From Opitutia bacterium (lineage in GTDB: Bacteria; Verrucomicrobiota; Verrucomicrobiia; Opitutales; UBA953): DNA of 64,000 nt. The position numbers were made by a program, and so were the translations under genes. This document shows positions 60,717 through 64,000 of the stretch, one piece after another. How positions within the stretch are numbered: the stretch's first letter is position 1; each line of letters begins with the position of its first letter. The notes below the pieces were generated by a model that worked only from the letters and a program-made list of their open reading frames with translations, did no database searches and had not been told where the DNA came from. Location: contig CANCLQ010000001.1 of assembly GCA_947378845.1 (NCBI GenBank), forward strand, positions 62,001 to 126,000, written 5' to 3'.

Positions 60717-63440
60717 ATGGCTGAGATTCCTAAATCCTACGACCCACAAGGGGTAGAACAACGCTGGTACGAGCAATGGCTAGCCGCCGGATGTTTCAAA
60801 GGCAAAGTCGACCCTTCTCGCGAATCCTTCGCAGTGATGATTCCGCCACCAAACGTGACAGGCGTTCTGCACATGGGTCACCTGCTCAACAATACGCTGC
60901 AGGATATTATGATTCGTCGTGCACGCCAAGAAGGTAAGTCTGCCCTCTGGCTTCCAGGTACGGATCACGCTGGCATCGCCACACAGTCACGCGTTGAAAA
61001 AGAACTTAAACAAAAACACGGAAAGTCCCGTCACGATCTTGGCCGCGAAAAATTTATCGAGGTAGCATCTGAGTGGCGCGACAAACACGGTGGAATTATT
61101 TTATCTCAGTTACAAAAACTCGGCGCCTCATGTGACTGGGACCGAAAAGTTCATACCTTAGATGCTGGCTACTCTCAAGCTGTCCTGCAGGCATTCGTTA
61201 CCCTTTACGAACGTGGCTACGTTTACCGCGGAAAGCGCATGGTTAACTGGTGTCCCGTTTCTCAAACCGGATTATCCGACGAAGAAGTGATAATGAAGCC
61301 TACCCAAGGCTCATTATATAAAATGCGCTACGAGGTAGCCGAAGTTCCTGGGACATTCTTAGAAATATCAACCACGCGCCCTGAAACAATTCCTGGCGAC
61401 GTCGCTGTAGCCGTACATCCTGAAGACAGCCGATACCAGCACCTCATCGGTAAACACGTTTGGCGCCCCTTCCCTCGTGCTCAAATCCCCATCGTGGGCG
61501 ACACGGCTGTAGAAAAAGATTTTGGTACGGGAGTATTAAAAGTTACACCTGCACACGATCGCACTGACTTTGATATCGGGAAGCGTCACAACCTCGCCGT
61601 ACTCGATGTAATGAATCCTGATGGCACCATGAATGCCGACGCGGGACCACTCGCTGGACTTGAACGCTTCAAGGCCCGCACCGCTGCCGCTAAATTACTC
61701 GAAGAACTGGGTGCACTCGTTAAAATCGAACCCTACGAAAACACGGTCGGCTATTCAGAGCGTGCAGATGTACCGATTGAACCTCGGTTGAGCGAACAAT
61801 GGTTCATCCATTATCCTAAAATTGAAGAAGCCAAACGTGCGGTGACATCGGGAATGATTAAATTCCACCCCGAGCGTTGGACCAAAACCTACTTACACTG
61901 GCTCGATAATATTCAAGACTGGTGTGTCAGCCGACAACTTTGGTGGGGTCACCGTATTCCCGTGTGGTACCGCAAAGGTGCTGACCGCAATGACGCAAAG
62001 AACCGACACGTCTCATTGCAGCCGCCTGCTGACGTCGCCAACTGGGAACAGGACAATGACGTGCTTGATACCTGGGCGTCTTCTTGGCTTTGGTGTCTCG
62101 CAACAATCGGCTGGCGCAAACCTGGCGAAACCACCGATGAATTAAAACACTGGTACCCCACTGGCGCTCTCGCTACTGGACCAGACATTATTTTTCTCTG
62201 GGTCGCTCGAATGATTATTGCGGGACTTGAACTACATGGACCTGAAAAGAAGACACTGTCGGACGATGAAATTCGTGCCCGCATTCCATTTAAGCGCGTC
62301 TACTTTAACGGTATCATCCGCGACAAACTTGGTCGCAAAATGTCGAAGTCACTCGGTAATTCACCTGAGCCGCTCGACCTCATCGCAAAATTTGGTGCCG
62401 ACGGGCTTCGCTTTGGTTTACTTTCTATCGCCCCTAAGGGTCAGGATATTCTGTTCGACGAAGATCGCGTATCTCAAGGTCGTAACTTCTGTAATAAAAT
62501 CTGGAACGCCTCTCGCTTCCGTCAGATGTCCGGCCCGATGTTCGACAATTCAAGCATAGCTTCGATCGTCAAACGCATCAACCCCGCCCAACTCGACGAC
62601 GATGATTCAGCCATTCTCTATGGCATCATTGAACTCTCTAAATCAACTGCCCATCAATTAGACGAACATGAGTTCACGGCCTACTCTCAAGGCCTGTATT
62701 CCTATTTCTGGGGAGATTTTTGCGACTGGTACGTCGAAGCTTCAAAGGTGCGATTAGCGGATGCAACCCAACGTGATCATTGCCTCGCCGTTCAAGATTT
62801 AGTTCTCCGACAGTTCCTTCTCCTGCTCCATCCAATTGCTCCATTTATCACCGAAGAGCTCTGGCACTTGCTGGGCTATGGAAAAGAAAATGAATTCATT
62901 CAGAATCAAAACCCAAGCAATGGTTCACACATTACAGATGCTTTTAAAGCCTCCAGCATTAAGATTGATGTAACGAAAGTATCAGACGTTAGCCTTCTAC
63001 GTGAATTTGTGGCGGAAGTCAGAGCGGCGAAATCGCAAGCCAACCAAGCCACCAAGCGCGATAGCGTCATCACCGTTGTCGCTAAGGATAATAAGGCTAA
63101 AGAACTCTTGAGTCATAACCGCGAAAAGCTTTCACGCCTAGCAGGCCTTTTGGATATGCAATTCACCGATAGTCCCGGAGATCGTCCAGGTACCGTATGC
63201 CAACTGGGGACCGCAATCCTTGAACAGAGCGGCACAATCGATGTAGCCGGAGAAAAAATCCGCCTCTCAAAAGAATTAGAGAAAATCGAGAAAGCGGTGA
63301 CAGCCGGTGAAGCCAAACTTTCGAACGATACGTTTGTTTCCAAGGCCCCCGCTAAAATCCTTGAAGGCGCCCGCAAGCAACTCACCGAAGCGAAAGCTAA
63401 ACGCGATGAGATTGTACGAATGCTGAAGACCCTTAACTAA
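60717..63440 (+). CDS. valS: Valine--tRNA ligase
   Basis: A 907-residue class I synthetase. The HIGH box is in PPPNVTGVLHMGHLLNNTL, the editing domain contains TTRPETIPGDVAVAVHP and KVTPAHDRTDFDIG, and KMSKSLGN is near residue 541. The last 70 residues form a coiled-coil (IRLSKELEKIEKAVTAGEAK), as usual for ValRS. It charges tRNA-Val in the cytoplasm. It has no Shine-Dalgarno. Confidence 0.97.
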   Translation: MAEIPKSYDPQGVEQRWYEQWLAAGCFKGKVDPSRESFAVMIPPPNVTGVLHMGHLLNNTLQDIMIRRARQEGKSALWLPGTDHAGIATQSRVEKELKQKHGKSRHDLGREKFIEVASEWRDKHGGIILSQLQKLGASCDWDRKVHTLDAGYSQAVLQAFVTLYERGYVYRGKRMVNWCPVSQTGLSDEEVIMKPTQGSLYKMRYEVAEVPGTFLEISTTRPETIPGDVAVAVHPEDSRYQHLIGKHVWRPFPRAQIPIVGDTAVEKDFGTGVLKVTPAHDRTDFDIGKRHNLAVLDVMNPDGTMNADAGPLAGLERFKARTAAAKLLEELGALVKIEPYENTVGYSERADVPIEPRLSEQWFIHYPKIEEAKRAVTSGMIKFHPERWTKTYLHWLDNIQDWCVSRQLWWGHRIPVWYRKGADRNDAKNRHVSLQPPADVANWEQDNDVLDTWASSWLWCLATIGWRKPGETTDELKHWYPTGALATGPDIIFLWVARMIIAGLELHGPEKKTLSDDEIRARIPFKRVYFNGIIRDKLGRKMSKSLGNSPEPLDLIAKFGADGLRFGLLSIAPKGQDILFDEDRVSQGRNFCNKIWNASRFRQMSGPMFDNSSIASIVKRINPAQLDDDDSAILYGIIELSKSTAHQLDEHEFTAYSQGLYSYFWGDFCDWYVEASKVRLADATQRDHCLAVQDLVLRQFLLLLHPIAPFITEELWHLLGYGKENEFIQNQNPSNGSHITDAFKASSIKIDVTKVSDVSLLREFVAEVRAAKSQANQATKRDSVITVVAKDNKAKELLSHNREKLSRLAGLLDMQFTDSPGDRPGTVCQLGTAILEQSGTIDVAGEKIRLSKELEKIEKAVTAGEAKLSNDTFVSKAPAKILEGARKQLTEAKAKRDEIVRMLKTLN

Positions 63441-63450
63441 CCCCACCCCA

Positions 63451-64000
63451 ATGAAACCCACACTACTCGTCATGGCTGCCGGCATGGGCAGTCGCTACGG
63501 CGGACTAAAACAAATCGATGCCATGGGTCCTTCCGGTGAGACCATCCTCGACTACTCTGTCTTCGATGCTATCCGCGCTGGGTTTGGGAAAGTTGTTTTT
63601 ATTATACGTCCAGATTTCGCGAATGATTTTCGTGAACGTATTGGTTCCAAGTTTGCGGGTAAAATCGAAGTAGCCTACGCCTTCCAAACTCTCGACAAGT
63701 TACCTGCAGGATTCAGCGTGCCCACCGGACGTGAAAAACCATGGGGCACGACTCACGCGATTCTCTGTGCTCGCGATTCTATTCAAACACCTTTTGCAGT
63801 CATCAATGCAGATGATTTCTACGGTCAAGATTCCTACGCTGTCCTTGCCAAGAAACTTCAATCCACCTCTAACAGTGACCACCATTATTGCATGGTTGGC
63901 TTCACTCTTAAGAACACCCTCTCCGATCACGGCACAGTCGCACGCGGAGTTTGTCGCACCAACGACAAAGGTTATCTAACCGACATCCAAGAGTTACTTA
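63451..64000 (+). CDS. Nucleotidyltransferase-like protein (partial)
   Basis: Frame open from the ATG at 63451 to the window edge, 183 residues. It starts MKPTLLVMAAGMGSRYGGLK, the nucleotide-binding loop of sugar-1-phosphate nucleotidyltransferases, and has FAVINADDFYG as the metal-binding Asp motif. This is the family of stand-alone NTP transferases often found next to an aminoglycoside-type phosphotransferase. The C-terminus is missing because the window ends, and the substrate is not known. It lies 10 bases after valS and may share its transcript. Confidence 0.85.
   Translation, partial: MKPTLLVMAAGMGSRYGGLKQIDAMGPSGETILDYSVFDAIRAGFGKVVFIIRPDFANDFRERIGSKFAGKIEVAYAFQTLDKLPAGFSVPTGREKPWGTTHAILCARDSIQTPFAVINADDFYGQDSYAVLAKKLQSTSNSDHHYCMVGFTLKNTLSDHGTVARGVCRTNDKGYLTDIQELL

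Noticed and set aside
1..64000. CRISPR arrays, insertion sequences, prophage or tRNA genes
   Set aside because: No regularly spaced repeats, transposase or phage-type frames, and no cloverleaf-like sequence was seen in the short intergenic gaps; a tRNA search program would be decisive.

Overview
The window reads as a compact stretch of chromosome from a diderm (Gram-negative type) bacterium of the PVC group, most likely a Verrucomicrobium near Opitutae. Support: a Planctomycetes/Verrucomicrobia-restricted small protein (Minf_1886 type, 25531-25926), LPS and outer-envelope genes (lpxK, DUF374 acyltransferase, lipoproteins), scattered single biosynthetic genes (hisF, hisC, trpC, nadB, panE, panD, menF) rather than long classical operons, and a catabolic operon for 6-deoxy sugars. 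Placement at family level is inference. I see no IS elements, prophage, CRISPR, rRNA or tRNA genes, and no gene-free stretch above 300 bases; the longest is the 194-base gap at 3959-4152. || Layout. 1-3958: end of an HU-like gene, hisS, murJ and a convergent lipoprotein amidase. 4153-13805: a nine-gene-function operon: DeoR regulator, FucI-type isomerase, class II aldolase, RhaB-type kinase, bifunctional aldolase/lactaldehyde dehydrogenase and lutABC. Together these would take L-fucose and/or L-rhamnose to DHAP plus L-lactate and then pyruvate, without microcompartment shell genes. 13955-15730: an unrecognised toroid-plus-sandwich-like protein. 15803-23872: metG, menF, dtd, hisF, a CNNM/CBS membrane protein, nadB and panE. 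23874-28773: a lipoprotein, an unusual HAD-phosphatase/DciA(DUF721) fusion, the PVC marker protein, hisC, an RmlD-like SDR and a LipM/LplA-type protein. 28770-35156: mutS, PhoH-PIN, DUF971, recR and an Rsm22-like methyltransferase. 35291-42824: ppk, lpxK, panD, a class V aminotransferase and topoisomerase III. 42826-49181: a TPR-like protein with an ABC-2 exporter and acylphosphatase, tatA, ribE, a DUF374 acyltransferase, a Nudix hydrolase, a YgjP-like metalloprotease and mazG. 49228-54827: trpC, rsmA, rimO and an SNF2 helicase. 54958-60526: the complete 2-oxoglutarate dehydrogenase complex (sucA, sucB, lpd). 60551-60648: SRP RNA on the minus strand. 60717-64000: valS and a truncated nucleotidyltransferase. 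|| Working together: the sugar operon feeds pyruvate to a TCA cycle whose E1-E2-E3 complex is encoded here; the lipoyl group on its E2 could come from the LipM-like protein at 28078. PanE and PanD serve pantothenate/CoA, NadB serves NAD and RibE serves flavins. || The most unusual items are the HAD-DciA fusion (24479-25534), the mixed fucose/rhamnose-to-pyruvate operon, the run of convergent gene pairs that overlap or share stop codons with no room for terminators, a terminator-like hairpin just upstream of ribE, and the scarcity of Shine-Dalgarno sequences, with some -10-like boxes placed for leaderless transcripts.
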